Shown here: positions 50,285 to 59,466 of the stretch, one piece after another
How the letters are laid out: each line of letters opens with the position of its first letter
How positions within the stretch are numbered: position 1 is the stretch's first letter
NCBI GenBank assembly: GCA_937950325.1
Contig: CALFDJ010000001.1
Span: forward strand, 13,653 to 77,652
DNA: 64,000 nucleotides
DNA from: an uncultured Collinsella sp.
GTDB taxonomy: Bacteria > Actinomycetota > Coriobacteriia > Coriobacteriales > Coriobacteriaceae
Direction of reading: 5' to 3'
Made by a program: the position numbers and the translations under genes
Notes under the pieces: model-generated
What the model was told of the DNA's origin: nothing
Database searches by the model: none
What the model saw: only the letters and a program-made list of their open reading frames with translations

Positions 50285-51399
50285 ATATCGGACATGCACG
50301 CCGCAAGATCACCCCGCAAGGCGACATCTATCTAATCGGATACCGTAACCTCCCCAACCGTCTGGAGCCTGCGACAGGCGTCCATGACGACGTCTTCGCC
50401 AACGCGATTCTTTTCCAACAGGACGACCGCGAAGTTTTTCTCTTCAACGCCGATGTTCTCGAGTTTGAGGAAAGCATGGCCGAGGAGGTTAAGACGATGC
50501 TCGCCGAGCGCTATGGAATCGACCGTGACTGCGTTCTGCTCTCGGCGACGCACGACCATACTTCAATCGTCGCTTACCACCGCAGCTGGTGGACGGGAAA
50601 ATTCGACGAGAACTACTATCGCTGGTTCCTCGATACCATCTGTCAATGCTTCGAAGAGTGCCGCGCCAACGCGCGACCTGCGACCTGCCGCATGGGCAAA
50701 AAAGTCATCACCGGTTTCTACGACAACCGCATCATTCCCGGAGAGCTTGCCGACAATGAGGTTATCGTGGTGTCGTTCTTCGATGACGAAGGCAAATCGT
50801 TTGCGGGCTTTGTGAACTGGGCGGTGCATTCTGCCTGTGTCGGACCCGACTGCACGGAGCTCACGAGCGAACTCGCCGGTCTTACCGGCAAAAAGCTCGC
50901 TCAGAGTCTTGGTTACTATCCGGCCATGGTCGTCGGTGCTGCTGGCGACTGTAGCGACCGCAATTTTCGCCAGGGACGCGGCATTCCCGAGGTCGAGCGC
51001 GTTTCGACCGGTCTTGCCGAGACGATTTCCCAGATCAAGCTCGATCGCGAGGTCGTTCTCGATCGCATCGAGCCTCAGACGTTCTATCACACCGTTGCCC
51101 ATGACGACTTTTCGCTCACGCTTAAGTGTGCCGTCATCAGTTTGGGCGGCCTGCATCTCTTTATGTTCCCGAGTGAGCTCGGCAGCGACTTGGGTATTCG
51201 CATGAAGCGCGAATGCCCGGTCGAGGGAATAGTTTGCGGTTACACCAACGGCTATTTCGAGTATTTCCTTCCGGCACGCGAGTACGGCCTCTCCTTTGAG
51301 ACCGAGCGTACTCAGATTCCCCAGGGCGAACCGGAACGCCTGTGTGACAAGTTCTGCCAGACGACGAGACTTCTCGGCGCAGCAGATTCGCGTCTGTAG
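50281..51399 (+). CDS. Neutral-ceramidase-type hydrolase, paralogue 2
   Basis: 372 aa. It is closer to the family pattern than its neighbour: TGVHDDVFANAILF, zinc motif SATHDHTS (His91, His93), NWAVHSACVG, and nucleophile region GAAGDCSDRN. No signal peptide. The two paralogues overlap by ATGA and probably form a heteromer or act in sequence. In a PTS operon a plausible job is removing an N-acyl group from an imported amino sugar derivative, but this is inference. Confidence 0.78.
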   Translation: MNIGHARRKITPQGDIYLIGYRNLPNRLEPATGVHDDVFANAILFQQDDREVFLFNADVLEFEESMAEEVKTMLAERYGIDRDCVLLSATHDHTSIVAYHRSWWTGKFDENYYRWFLDTICQCFEECRANARPATCRMGKKVITGFYDNRIIPGELADNEVIVVSFFDDEGKSFAGFVNWAVHSACVGPDCTELTSELAGLTGKKLAQSLGYYPAMVVGAAGDCSDRNFRQGRGIPEVERVSTGLAETISQIKLDREVVLDRIEPQTFYHTVAHDDFSLTLKCAVISLGGLHLFMFPSELGSDLGIRMKRECPVEGIVCGYTNGYFEYFLPAREYGLSFETERTQIPQGEPERLCDKFCQTTRLLGAADSRL

Positions 51400-51592
51400 G
51401 CCTGATTGCGTGACATGGGCCAATGAGGCTCGCTGCCATGTGATCGGCATTTTCCATCTTCTCTGCCGTTTCCCATCCCGGGCGTACGTGCGGCCGCGGA
51501 TTTCAAAGGGGGAAGCGGGTTCCTTGCCCTCCCACGTCGACTACGGAGGCATGAAATCGATGCTATACCCCGCTCAGAAAAAGGAGAATTCC

Positions 51593-53035
51593 ATGAAATA
51601 CCAGAAGCTTTGCGATGAAATCATCACAAAGGTCGGTGGTCGAGACAATGTGTTAGACGTGAGCCACTGCATTACGCGTCTCCGCTTCCACCTCAAGGAT
51701 GAATCGCTCGCCCAGACCAATGAGCTTAAGGCGACGAAGGGCGTCGTTGACGTCATCCAGGCCGGCGGACAGTATCAGGTCGTGATTGGTGCCACTGTCG
51801 AGGCCGTCTACAACGACCTTGTTCAGATTGGCGGGTTCGACTCCAAACCCGCACTCGATATCGATGAAGGCGACGACGTCAAAAAGGGCGATCCATTCTC
51901 GCGTCTGCTGGCCATCATCTCCGAGATTCTGCAACCGGTTCTTGGCGTGCTTATGGCCGGTGGCTTTATCAAGTCGATGCTCGCGCTCTGCACGGTTGCC
52001 GGTTGGCTTGCCAAGGACAGCAATACGTATGTGACGCTCTCGGCAATCGGAGATTCGGTTTTCTATTACTTTCCGCTAATCATTGGCTGGACGTCGGCCA
52101 AGAAGTTCGGACTTAAGCCCGTTATGGGAATGGCGCTCGGTGGTATCCTCGTCTACCCGACGCTCGTTGCCCTTATGGGCGGAGATCCGCTCTATACGCT
52201 CGGCGCCGGCACGGTCTTCGAGTCCAATGTCTACGGTGATATTTTTGGCATCCCGCTGATCATGCAGAATTACTCATCGACGATTCTGCCTGCGATCTTT
52301 ATCGTCTGGATTGCCTCCAAGGTGCACAAGGCCCTTTCTAACGCGCTGCCCGCGCTTGTGAGCTCGTTCTTCTCCAACATCCTGACGCTCCTCATTTGCG
52401 GCATCCTTGGCCTGCTTGTGGTCGGTCCGGTCATGACGGTCCTCTCCAACATCGTTGCCCAGATCATCTTGATGCTCATCAACTTCCAGCCCGCCATCGC
52501 CGGCTTCGTCATCGGCACGTTCTGGAGCCTGCTCGTCATGTTCGGCCTGCACTGGGGTATCATCCCGCTGTGGTTTCTCGATGTCGCAACCTACGGCTAT
52601 GACCTCATTAACCCGCTCGTGTATGCAGGCGGTTGTGCCATCGCCGGTGCTGTGCTTGGCATGGTCATCCGAACCAAGGACTCCGAGGAAAATGCTGCCG
52701 TCAACATTCCCGCCCTTGTCTCTTCGATTTTCGGTGTCAACGAGCCTGCGCTTTACGCCATCTTGCTGCCGCGTAAGCGTCTTATGTGGGCAACCTTTAT
52801 TTCCGCTGGTGTAGGCGGCGCCATTGCCGGCCTCATGGGTGCCAAACTCTATGCCTTCGGTGCCTCCGGCCCGCTCGGTTTCCCGAGCTTTATTAACCCT
52901 GCCGGCATCGACACGGGCTTTATCGGCCTTGTCATCTCCGGTGTGGTCGCTTTCGTTCTGGCTCTTGTCGCCGCTATGGCGATCGGTACCAGGAAGGACG
53001 AGGGCGGTAAGGCGCTCAACATCTCGGTGGACTAG
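51593..53035 (+). CDS. PTS EIIBC component, glucose/beta-glucoside family
   Basis: 480 aa. EIIB domain (1-85) with phospho-cysteine C26 in DVSHCITRLRFHL, then EIIC (about 105-470) with the family's LHWGIIPLWFLD and NEPALYAILLP segments. No EIIA domain is attached, so a shared EIIA must serve it. It imports and phosphorylates a sugar. ATG 51593 follows AAAGGAG. The 193 bp before it (51,400-51,592) hold no gene. It is last gene of the operon starting at the 47,854 operator. Confidence 0.88.
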   Translation: MKYQKLCDEIITKVGGRDNVLDVSHCITRLRFHLKDESLAQTNELKATKGVVDVIQAGGQYQVVIGATVEAVYNDLVQIGGFDSKPALDIDEGDDVKKGDPFSRLLAIISEILQPVLGVLMAGGFIKSMLALCTVAGWLAKDSNTYVTLSAIGDSVFYYFPLIIGWTSAKKFGLKPVMGMALGGILVYPTLVALMGGDPLYTLGAGTVFESNVYGDIFGIPLIMQNYSSTILPAIFIVWIASKVHKALSNALPALVSSFFSNILTLLICGILGLLVVGPVMTVLSNIVAQIILMLINFQPAIAGFVIGTFWSLLVMFGLHWGIIPLWFLDVATYGYDLINPLVYAGGCAIAGAVLGMVIRTKDSEENAAVNIPALVSSIFGVNEPALYAILLPRKRLMWATFISAGVGGAIAGLMGAKLYAFGASGPLGFPSFINPAGIDTGFIGLVISGVVAFVLALVAAMAIGTRKDEGGKALNISVD

Positions 53036-53055
53036 TCTGTCTGCGCACTTTAACT

Positions 53056-53100
53056 AAATATGCCTCGGACGGCGACGTGCCGCCCGAGGCATATTTGTGT
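53056..53100. terminator. Terminator after the PTS gene
   Basis: AAATATGCCTCGG and CCGAGGCATATTT pair (13 bp) with GGC/GCC inside, followed by GTGTTTTG. It separates the operon from the convergent LysR gene. Confidence 0.85.
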
Positions 53101-53158
53101 TTTGTGCCGTTGTCAGCGTGTTTGCGGACACAAGTCTGCGGTTGTGGAGCAGCGGGGA

Positions 53159-54082
53159 TTATGACGGTCGTGCCGCGGTGGAAGACGCACGGTCGCCCTG
53201 CAGGAGCTGACGGTAGGGGAGGAAGCCGATGAACGAGACGACCGCCTGCGAGTGCGCGGCGTTCCGCTTGAGGTAGAGCCTGACCTCGGAGGTCGTCGCG
53301 GGCTCAAGCGGCACCAGGGCTACCTTTCCGCTGGCAAGCGATTCCGCCGGCTTGCGCATGAGGAATGAGACGCCGGCGCCGCGTGCGACAAGAGAGATGA
53401 TGTTCTCGGCTCGTTTGCCGGTGAACGTAACGCGTGGGCCAAATCCAGCTTCGCGACAAAGGGAAAGGACGAGCTCGCTTACGAACGAGCCTTGGGGAAG
53501 CATGAGGAAATTCTCGTCGATAAGGTCGTCTATCTCGACGGTGTCACGTTCGGCGAGTGGATGGTCGAGCGAAAGGACGGCCACGAGCCGGTCGGTCGTA
53601 AAGGGAATCTTTTTGAACTCTGGCTCGATGGCGCCGCTGTCACGGATGAAGGCCAGGTCAATGTCCTCGTGCAGGAGCATGCGCTTGAGTGTGTCGCCCT
53701 CGCCTTCGATGAGCTCGACAGAATATGAGGGGTTCGCCTGCTGAAAATCGATGACGGCGTCCGTGATCCCATAAGGGGCCATAATGGGGATAGAACCTAC
53801 GGTGAGGTGCTCGAGCGGCTCACCTGCGCCTATTTGAATGGCGGCAAGATAGCGGTGCTGAAGCGTCGCAATTTTTTGCGCATAGGGGAGGAGCGCTTCA
53901 CCTTGCGCGGTGAGTGTTACGTGGCGCTGGCTTCGATCGATGAGCTTGCAGCCGAGCTCGTGCTCCATTGCCATGATGTGCTTGGAGAGGGTTGATTGCG
54001 ACATGAAAAGCAGTTCCGCCGCATCAAGAAACGTGCGTGACTGCGCTAAGATGGCGAATTCGCCAAAGCGGCTGATATCCAT
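53159..54082 (-). CDS. LysR family transcriptional regulator
   Basis: 307 aa. HTH TFLDAAELLFMSQSTLSKHI (residues 17-36) and an effector domain with VGSIPIMAPYGITDAVIDFQ. ATG 54082 follows GGAGG. It is convergent with the PTS operon rather than divergent, so the usual positional link between a LysR gene and its target is absent. It could still regulate the operon in trans. The C-terminal tail is Ser/Ala-rich. Confidence 0.88.
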   Translation of the reverse strand: MDISRFGEFAILAQSRTFLDAAELLFMSQSTLSKHIMAMEHELGCKLIDRSQRHVTLTAQGEALLPYAQKIATLQHRYLAAIQIGAGEPLEHLTVGSIPIMAPYGITDAVIDFQQANPSYSVELIEGEGDTLKRMLLHEDIDLAFIRDSGAIEPEFKKIPFTTDRLVAVLSLDHPLAERDTVEIDDLIDENFLMLPQGSFVSELVLSLCREAGFGPRVTFTGKRAENIISLVARGAGVSFLMRKPAESLASGKVALVPLEPATTSEVRLYLKRNAAHSQAVVSFIGFLPYRQLLQGDRASSTAARPS

Positions 54083-54118
54083 AGGGAGGCCTCCGGTACC
54101 CTCATTTTGGCAGGTGGC

Positions 54119-54529
54119 CTAAACCACGACGCCGTTGCAGTGGTCGATTTCGTGCTGGATGATTTCGGCGGTGTAGCCCGAGAAGTTTTTGATGCGGTGG
54201 ACGAAGTTCTCGTCCAAATACTCAACCTTAATGCGGCGATAGCGGGTACAGGGACGCTCGCCGATTAGCGAGAGGCATCCTTCGCTTGTCTGATAGGCAT
54301 TGACCTGCTCAAGAATTTGAGGGTTGTACATCAGGAGCGTCCTGTTGCCGTCCTTTACGCAGATGATGCGTTTGCGCACGCCGATCATGTTGGCGGCGAG
54401 GCCCACGCACTCGCGCTCATGCTCGTGGAGTGTATCTAGGAGATCCTGCCCGGTCGCGGCGTCATCGGGGCCCGCGTCTTCGGAAGGCAGGCGCAAAAAG
54501 AACTCGGATTTCATGATGGGCTTAATCAT
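54119..54529 (-). CDS. def: Peptide deformylase
   Basis: 136 aa. Motif 1 CVGLAANMIGV (Gln replaced by Met at the usual GLAANQIG), motif 2 EGCLS with the metal Cys, motif 3 IQHEIDHCNG with HExxH intact. It should remove N-formyl groups from nascent proteins. Start placed at ATG 54529 behind GAGGAG; the open frame continues upstream without signals. It is divergent from the MFS gene. Compare the Glu-less homologue at 40,056. Confidence 0.88.
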   Translation of the reverse strand: MIKPIMKSEFFLRLPSEDAGPDDAATGQDLLDTLHEHERECVGLAANMIGVRKRIICVKDGNRTLLMYNPQILEQVNAYQTSEGCLSLIGERPCTRYRRIKVEYLDENFVHRIKNFSGYTAEIIQHEIDHCNGVVV

Positions 54530-54734
54530 GGCGGGCTCCTCATGTCTTATGCTTTCGTGGACTTTTAATAATAGCGCGGAAGGAAAGCTGTGCGTCCGCG
54601 TTACAATCTTTCGACGTTGGACCATGTTGCCAGATTCGTCGTGTACGGCGTCTGGCGTAAGTCTAGGGCTCATTTTTCGCCCTGGACTGTTCCTCTGGGG
54701 CGATGCGACTGTCGTTCCAAGAGGAAGGAAATGC

Positions 54735-56150
54735 ATGGGGAGCAAATCTCAGCAACAAGTTCAAGTAGCGCCATCGGCCACTGCGGCGATTCTCGTCGTA
54801 ATGTATATTGCAGCCTTTGTTGCCGCGTTTAACGAGAACATCATTAACGTGGCGTTGCACGACATTATGGCAGCCTTTTCGGTGAGTGCCACCACGGCGC
54901 AGTGGCTCGTCTCGGGCTACATGATCGTGACGTCGATCTTTACGGCCATCATGGCCTTCCTGTCCGGCCGTTTCTCGACGCGCAAGCTGCTGTTTTTCGC
55001 ATGCGGATGCATGGTCGCCGGCGAAGTTCTGTGTCTGGTCGCTCCGTCGTTTAGCGTTTTGCTGCCAAGCCGTATTTTGCAGGCCGCGGGATCGGGTATC
55101 TTGTTCCCGCTCATGATGAACGTGGTGCTGTCTTGCGCCCCGCGCGAGAAGCTTGGTCTGTATCTGAGCCTGGGCGGTGCCTGCATTACGCTGGGGCCGG
55201 CGTTTGGACCCGTGATCAGCGGTCTTATGTGCACGTTGTTTGGCTGGAGGGCGGTGTTCGTAGTGCCGCTGGTGGGCGGCATTGTGGTCGCTGCGGCGGG
55301 CGTAAAGCTTGTTCAGAATGTCGGAGAGCGTTCGAACGCCACGCTTGATATTCTGTCGGTTGTTTTGCTCGCTGCCGGTATTACGGCATTTGTGTATTCC
55401 GTAGGCGAGTTCTCAACCAATCTGATTGCCGGCATCGTGACGCTCTTCGCCGCCACTGTGCTGCTCGGCCTGTTTGCGGCCCGTCAGCTCAAGCTCGAGC
55501 ATCCGGTGCTTAACGTGCGTCCCATGGCGAGCGTTCGTTTTTGGCCTGCGTGCCTGCTTGTGGTGGTGTCGATGATGACGACGTTCTCGATGAGCGTTTT
55601 GTTGCCGCTCTATTTTGAGGGCGCATACGGCATGACCGCACTTGTTGCGGGCTTGCTCATTTTGCCGGCAATTGCCTGCAACGCCGTGACCTCGATTGTG
55701 GGCGGACGCGTGATGGACGCCCGTGGCGCATGGCCGCTGCTGCCGGTCGGCTTTGCCCTGATTGCCGTGGGGCAGACTGCCATCTCGATGACGGCGGCAA
55801 GCATGAACATCGGCGTCGTCGTGGCGCTGACCGTTGTGGTGTATGCCGGAGTCGGTTTGGTGCTGAGCCCCTCGCAAACGGCCGGCTTGGAGACGCTACC
55901 CGCCGCTGAACATCCTCACGGAACGGCATTGCTCAACACGTGGAATATGATTGCCGCATCGTTTGGCCCGTCGCTGTTTATCGGTCTGCTCTCGAGTTCT
56001 GCTGCGACCGCCGGCGCCGCTGGCGCTGCGACGGACGTTGCCCAGGCGAATGGATTTGCAGCTGCCGTGCGTGTGGCGGCTGTAATTGCCGTGGTCGGGT
56101 TCGTGGCGTCGCTGGTGTACGCTCGTCGCGAGTCACACATGTCGCATTAA
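54735..56150 (+). CDS. MFS exporter, DHA2-type
   Basis: 471 aa with 14 hydrophobic segments. DHA2 hallmarks: NENIINVALHDIMAAFSVSA with TTAQWLVSGYMI in the first two helices, FLSGRFSTRKLL between TM2 and TM3, and the antiporter stretch GGACITLGPAFGPVISG in TM5. It probably exports drugs or metabolites by proton antiport. ATG 54735 follows GGAAGGAA. A TACAAT at about 54,611 could be the promoter -10. Substrate unknown. Confidence 0.88.
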   Translation: MGSKSQQQVQVAPSATAAILVVMYIAAFVAAFNENIINVALHDIMAAFSVSATTAQWLVSGYMIVTSIFTAIMAFLSGRFSTRKLLFFACGCMVAGEVLCLVAPSFSVLLPSRILQAAGSGILFPLMMNVVLSCAPREKLGLYLSLGGACITLGPAFGPVISGLMCTLFGWRAVFVVPLVGGIVVAAAGVKLVQNVGERSNATLDILSVVLLAAGITAFVYSVGEFSTNLIAGIVTLFAATVLLGLFAARQLKLEHPVLNVRPMASVRFWPACLLVVVSMMTTFSMSVLLPLYFEGAYGMTALVAGLLILPAIACNAVTSIVGGRVMDARGAWPLLPVGFALIAVGQTAISMTAASMNIGVVVALTVVVYAGVGLVLSPSQTAGLETLPAAEHPHGTALLNTWNMIAASFGPSLFIGLLSSSAATAGAAGAATDVAQANGFAAAVRVAAVIAVVGFVASLVYARRESHMSH

Positions 56151-56302
56151 TGTGTGCACATAGATTCTGCAGCTAGATTGGATGGCGACACCATAAACTA
56201 ATGGACGTTTTGCCGAGAGGCATGAATGTTTAAAGCGCAAAGAGTGCGCGACGGGCCCCGCGAATGGGGCGATGATGCCCGAGAGGGCCAAGAAGGAGTC
56301 TC

Positions 56303-57331
56303 ATGTCCGAGAACGAAGAGATCATGAACGAGACCGAGAACGAGACCATGGCTGCCGAGGTTGAGGCGGTCGAGACCGTGGAGACCGAAGCTGCCGAGGT
56401 TGAGGCTGCTGACGAGGTTTCCGCCGAGGAGGAGGCCGAGGTTGTCGAGGCCGCCGTTGATTACGATGACGAAGAGCTGATGGACAAGATGCAGAAGGCC
56501 GCCCGCCTGCTGCGTAGCCGTCGCTTTGCTATTTCCAAGGAGGAGGAGGCCAAGGCCGAGCGCATGGCGAACATCGAGCGCGCCATCAAGCTTCTTGACC
56601 TCAAGCCCAAGATGGAGCAGAAGGAAATGTCCGACCTGCTGGGCATGCGCCTTCGTGAGCTCGATGGCCTGATGGCCGAGGCCGAGGCCGCCGATCTGGT
56701 CGGCCGCATCGACGACGCCGAGGGCGATATGCGCAAGATCGTCGTCTTCGCTGCCGAGGATGCCGCTGAGGGCCTGGTCGAGCTTGCCAACAAGAAGGAG
56801 AAGCTCCTGCCCGAGCTTTCTTACGAGGAGGCCACCGAGCTGATGGCCGCTCTCGATAAGGTTATCGCTCCGCTCGTCGCCATGGGCCTGGACGAGGACC
56901 GCGGTCCTCGCGGCGGCCGTGACGACCGTGGTGGCCGCGGTGGCGATCGCGGCGGCCGTGGCGGCTTTGGTGACCGCGGCGGCCGTGGCGGTGACCGTGG
57001 CGGTCGCGGTGGCGATCGCGGCGGCCGTGGCGGCTTTGGTGACCGTGGCGGCGACCGTGGCGGTCGCGGCGGCTTTGGCGGCAACCGTGGTGGCTATGGC
57101 GATCGCGGCGGCAACCGTGGTGGCTTCGGCGGTAACCGTGGTAACGACCGCGGCGGTCGTGGTGGCGACCGTGGCGGCCGCAACGGCGGCGGCTTCCGCG
57201 GCAAGAGCGCTCCGGCGGAGCCGGCCACCTTTGAGGACCGGCTCAAGCAGTTTATGGCCGCCTCGGACAGCAAGCTGTCCGAGATGCGGTACTTAGAGAA
57301 GAAGAGCTCCCGCCGCGGCGGACGCAAGTAA
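56303..57331 (+). CDS. RGG-repeat, probably RNA-binding, protein
   Basis: 342 aa in four parts. Residues 1-60 are acidic and repetitive (EVEAVETVETEAAEVEAA). Residues 60-195 are a helical core with a possible winged helix (MEQKEMSDLLGMRLRELDGL). Residues about 197-295 are almost entirely Gly, Arg and Asp in RGG/DRGG/GFGG units. A Lys/Arg-rich tail ends SRRGGRK. RGG boxes bind RNA and can drive condensation, and this layout is unusual for a bacterial protein. No enzyme motif is seen. ATG 56303 follows AAGGAG; a terminator follows directly. Confidence 0.8.
   Translation: MSENEEIMNETENETMAAEVEAVETVETEAAEVEAADEVSAEEEAEVVEAAVDYDDEELMDKMQKAARLLRSRRFAISKEEEAKAERMANIERAIKLLDLKPKMEQKEMSDLLGMRLRELDGLMAEAEAADLVGRIDDAEGDMRKIVVFAAEDAAEGLVELANKKEKLLPELSYEEATELMAALDKVIAPLVAMGLDEDRGPRGGRDDRGGRGGDRGGRGGFGDRGGRGGDRGGRGGDRGGRGGFGDRGGDRGGRGGFGGNRGGYGDRGGNRGGFGGNRGNDRGGRGGDRGGRNGGGFRGKSAPAEPATFEDRLKQFMAASDSKLSEMRYLEKKSSRRGGRK
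56900..57190 (+). repeat. Imperfect tandem repeats encoding the RGG region
   Basis: Units built from GGCGGCCGTGGCGG and GGTGACCGTGGCGG recur for about 290 bp with synonymous drift between copies. Repeat number could vary by slippage in multiples of three. Confidence 0.85.
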
Positions 57332-57342
57332 AAATGGAAAAA

Positions 57343-57372
57343 GCGCGCGGCCGGAGGCCGCGCCCTTTTTTT
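57343..57372 (+). terminator. Terminator of the RGG gene, left edge of the anomalous block
   Basis: GCGCGGCC and GGCCGCGC pair around GGA and are followed by CCTTTTTTT. Sequence style changes immediately after this T-run. Confidence 0.9.
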
Positions 57373-57547
57373 GTCCGGGGCAAAAAAGGGAGCGCCCGGA
57401 AGCACCAGGGCGCTCAAAGAAGGGGATTGTGCGGGAGAATGGAATGAACTCCAGCCAGAGTGGGAATACGCTTCCTCGCGTACAAGCCTATCTTACATAA
57501 ACTTCCTAAAAATGTCAATGAGAACTTTTGTCGAAAGGCGGAAAATC

Positions 57548-58711
57548 ATGATGCGCATCCTCAACGGAGTGGTCCACACTATGGCTGGGCCGGTGATCCC
57601 CCACGGCTATGTGGAGGTAGAGAATGGAAAGATCCGGGCGGTGGGGGAGATGTCTGCCCGGACCGCGGCGGCGGCCGGCCCGGTGTACGACGCCGGGGGC
57701 GGGCACATCCTGCCCGGTTTCATCGACGCCCACTGCCATCTGGGTATGTTCGGCAATGCTCTGGGCTTTGAGGCCGACGACGGCAACGAGTCCACCGACC
57801 CCTGTACCCCACAGCTTAGGGCCATCGACGCCATCAATCCCCAGGACCGCTGCTTTCGCGAGGCCCGGGAGGGGGGCGTCACCACGGTGCTCACCGGGCC
57901 GGGCAGCGCCAATCCCATCGCCGGGCAGTTTGCCGCCATCAAGACCGACGGACGGTGGGTGGACGAGATGGTGCTCCGGGCCCCGGCGGCCATGAAGATG
58001 GCCCTGGGGGAGAATCCCAAAACGGTGTATAACGAGCGCAAGGAGACCCCCATCACCCGGATGGCCACCGCGGCGGTCATCCGGCAGGAGCTCTCCAAGA
58101 CCCTGGAGTACATGGACAAGCAGGACAAGGCCGATGCCGAGGAGGATACCGACGCACCGGATTACGACGCCAAGCTGGAGGCCCTGATCCCCGTCCTGCG
58201 GGGGGAGCTGCCCGTCCACATCCACGCCCACCGGGCGGATGACATTGCCACCGCGGTGCGGATCTGCCGGGAGTTCGGCCTGAAATACGTCATCGTCCAC
58301 GGCACCGAGGGCCACCTGCTGCCCGAGCTGCTGGCGGCGGAGGGGGCGGGGGTCATCACCGGGCCCAGCCTCACCGACCGCAGCAAGCCGGAACTGGCCA
58401 ACCTGACCATCGAGAATCCGGCCATTCTGGCCCGAGCGGGGGTGCCGGTGGCCATCTGCACCGACCACCCGGTGATCCCCATCCAATACCTGCCCATCTG
58501 CGCCGCTCTGGCGGTCCGGGGCGGTCTGGAGCCCGAGGAGGCCCTGGCCGCCATCACCATCCATCCCGCCCGGCTGGCCGGTCTGGACAAACGGGTAGGC
58601 TCTCTGGAGCCGGGCAAGGACGCCGATATTGTGGTCACCACCGGCCATCCGCTGGACTGGAACGGGAAGGTGCGCTATGTGTTCATCGGGGGAAAACAGG
58701 TCAAGGGCTGA
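57548..58711 (+). CDS. Amidohydrolase, imidazolonepropionase-like
   Basis: 387 aa TIM-barrel enzyme. GFIDAHCHLG supplies two metal His, VHIHAHRADDI two more in the barrel, VHGTEGHLL and CTDHPVI the final His and the metal Asp. A small beta-sandwich domain is split over both ends (VHTMAGPVIPHGYVEVENGK and GSLEPGKDADIVV). The hydrolysed substrate is unknown; cyclic amides are typical. ATG 57548 follows AAAGGCGG. Codon use differs sharply from the genes to its left. The 180 bp before it hold no gene. Confidence 0.85.
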   Translation: MMRILNGVVHTMAGPVIPHGYVEVENGKIRAVGEMSARTAAAAGPVYDAGGGHILPGFIDAHCHLGMFGNALGFEADDGNESTDPCTPQLRAIDAINPQDRCFREAREGGVTTVLTGPGSANPIAGQFAAIKTDGRWVDEMVLRAPAAMKMALGENPKTVYNERKETPITRMATAAVIRQELSKTLEYMDKQDKADAEEDTDAPDYDAKLEALIPVLRGELPVHIHAHRADDIATAVRICREFGLKYVIVHGTEGHLLPELLAAEGAGVITGPSLTDRSKPELANLTIENPAILARAGVPVAICTDHPVIPIQYLPICAALAVRGGLEPEEALAAITIHPARLAGLDKRVGSLEPGKDADIVVTTGHPLDWNGKVRYVFIGGKQVKG

Positions 58712-58765
58712 CGGCCGCTCCAAACGCACATTGTGAAAGGTTCACAGAATATTTCCAGATTGGCG

Positions 58766-58794
58766 GTGACTTTTTGGGGGAAAGATGGTATAAT
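58766..58794 (+). promoter_or_regulatory. Sigma-A type promoter of hpf
   Basis: GTGACT (58766-58771) and TATAAT (58789-58794) are 17 bp apart, 80 bp before the hpf start codon. The consensus -10 and exact spacing make it the clearest promoter in the window. Confidence 0.7.
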
Positions 58795-58873
58795 AAAAAT
58801 ACCCGGAGGACGGGCACTCCGTCCGCCGTCAACGATAGCCCCCCACCGGGGGCGGAAGAAGGAGCTGAATCGA

Positions 58874-59416
58874 ATGAAATTCGTATTCACCGACAAGAAG
58901 GTCACCCTGCCTGCATCCGTCCATGCCTACGCCGAAAAAAAGGTGGGCAAGCTGGACCGCTATTTCAGCAGCGAAGCGGAGGCTGCCATTACTTTTAGCG
59001 TAGAAAAGGACCGGAACCGGGCCGAGGTTACCGTCCGCTCCGGCAGTATGATCCTCCGCGCCTCCGAGAGCACCTCCGACATGCGGGCCTCCATCGACGC
59101 GGCCGTGTCCACCATCGAGCGTCAGATCCGCAAGAACAAGGCCCGCCTGGAAAAACGTCTGCGCAAGGACGCCTTCGAGCGGTCCGTGGATGTGGCGGAG
59201 GTCTCGGACTTCGTGCCCGAGGAGGAGGAGGAGTTCAGGATCGAGCGGGTCAAGCGCTTCCCCATCAAGCCCATGACCCAGGAAGAGGCCATCCTCCAGA
59301 TGAACCTGGTGGACCATGCCTTCTTCGCCTTCAAGAACGAGGATGCCGGCGGAGCCTTCTCCGTGGTGTATAGAAGAGAAAACGGCGGCTACGGCCTCAT
59401 CGAGGACGCGCTGTAA
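58874..59416 (+). CDS. hpf: Ribosome hibernation-promoting factor, long form
   Basis: 180 aa. N-terminal S30AE domain (1-100; SVEKDRNRAEVTVRSGSMIL, then IERQIRKNKARLEKRL) and the C-terminal dimerisation domain of long HPF (about 120-180; IERVKRFPIKPMTQEEAILQ, then GGYGLIED). Two copies link 70S ribosomes into 100S dimers in stationary phase. Start at ATG 58874 behind GGAG. A bidirectional terminator follows. Confidence 0.95.
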   Translation: MKFVFTDKKVTLPASVHAYAEKKVGKLDRYFSSEAEAAITFSVEKDRNRAEVTVRSGSMILRASESTSDMRASIDAAVSTIERQIRKNKARLEKRLRKDAFERSVDVAEVSDFVPEEEEEFRIERVKRFPIKPMTQEEAILQMNLVDHAFFAFKNEDAGGAFSVVYRRENGGYGLIEDAL

Positions 59417-59427
59417 TACGAAACCAC

Positions 59428-59457
59428 AAAGCGCCGGGGCATTGCCCCGGCGCTTTT
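59428..59457. terminator. Bidirectional terminator
   Basis: AAAGCGCCGGGGC, ATT, GCCCCGGCGCTTTT forms a 12-13 bp stem with a 3-nt loop, between convergent hpf and the small secreted protein gene. Confidence 0.93.
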
Positions 59458-59466
59458 CCGTAAAAT

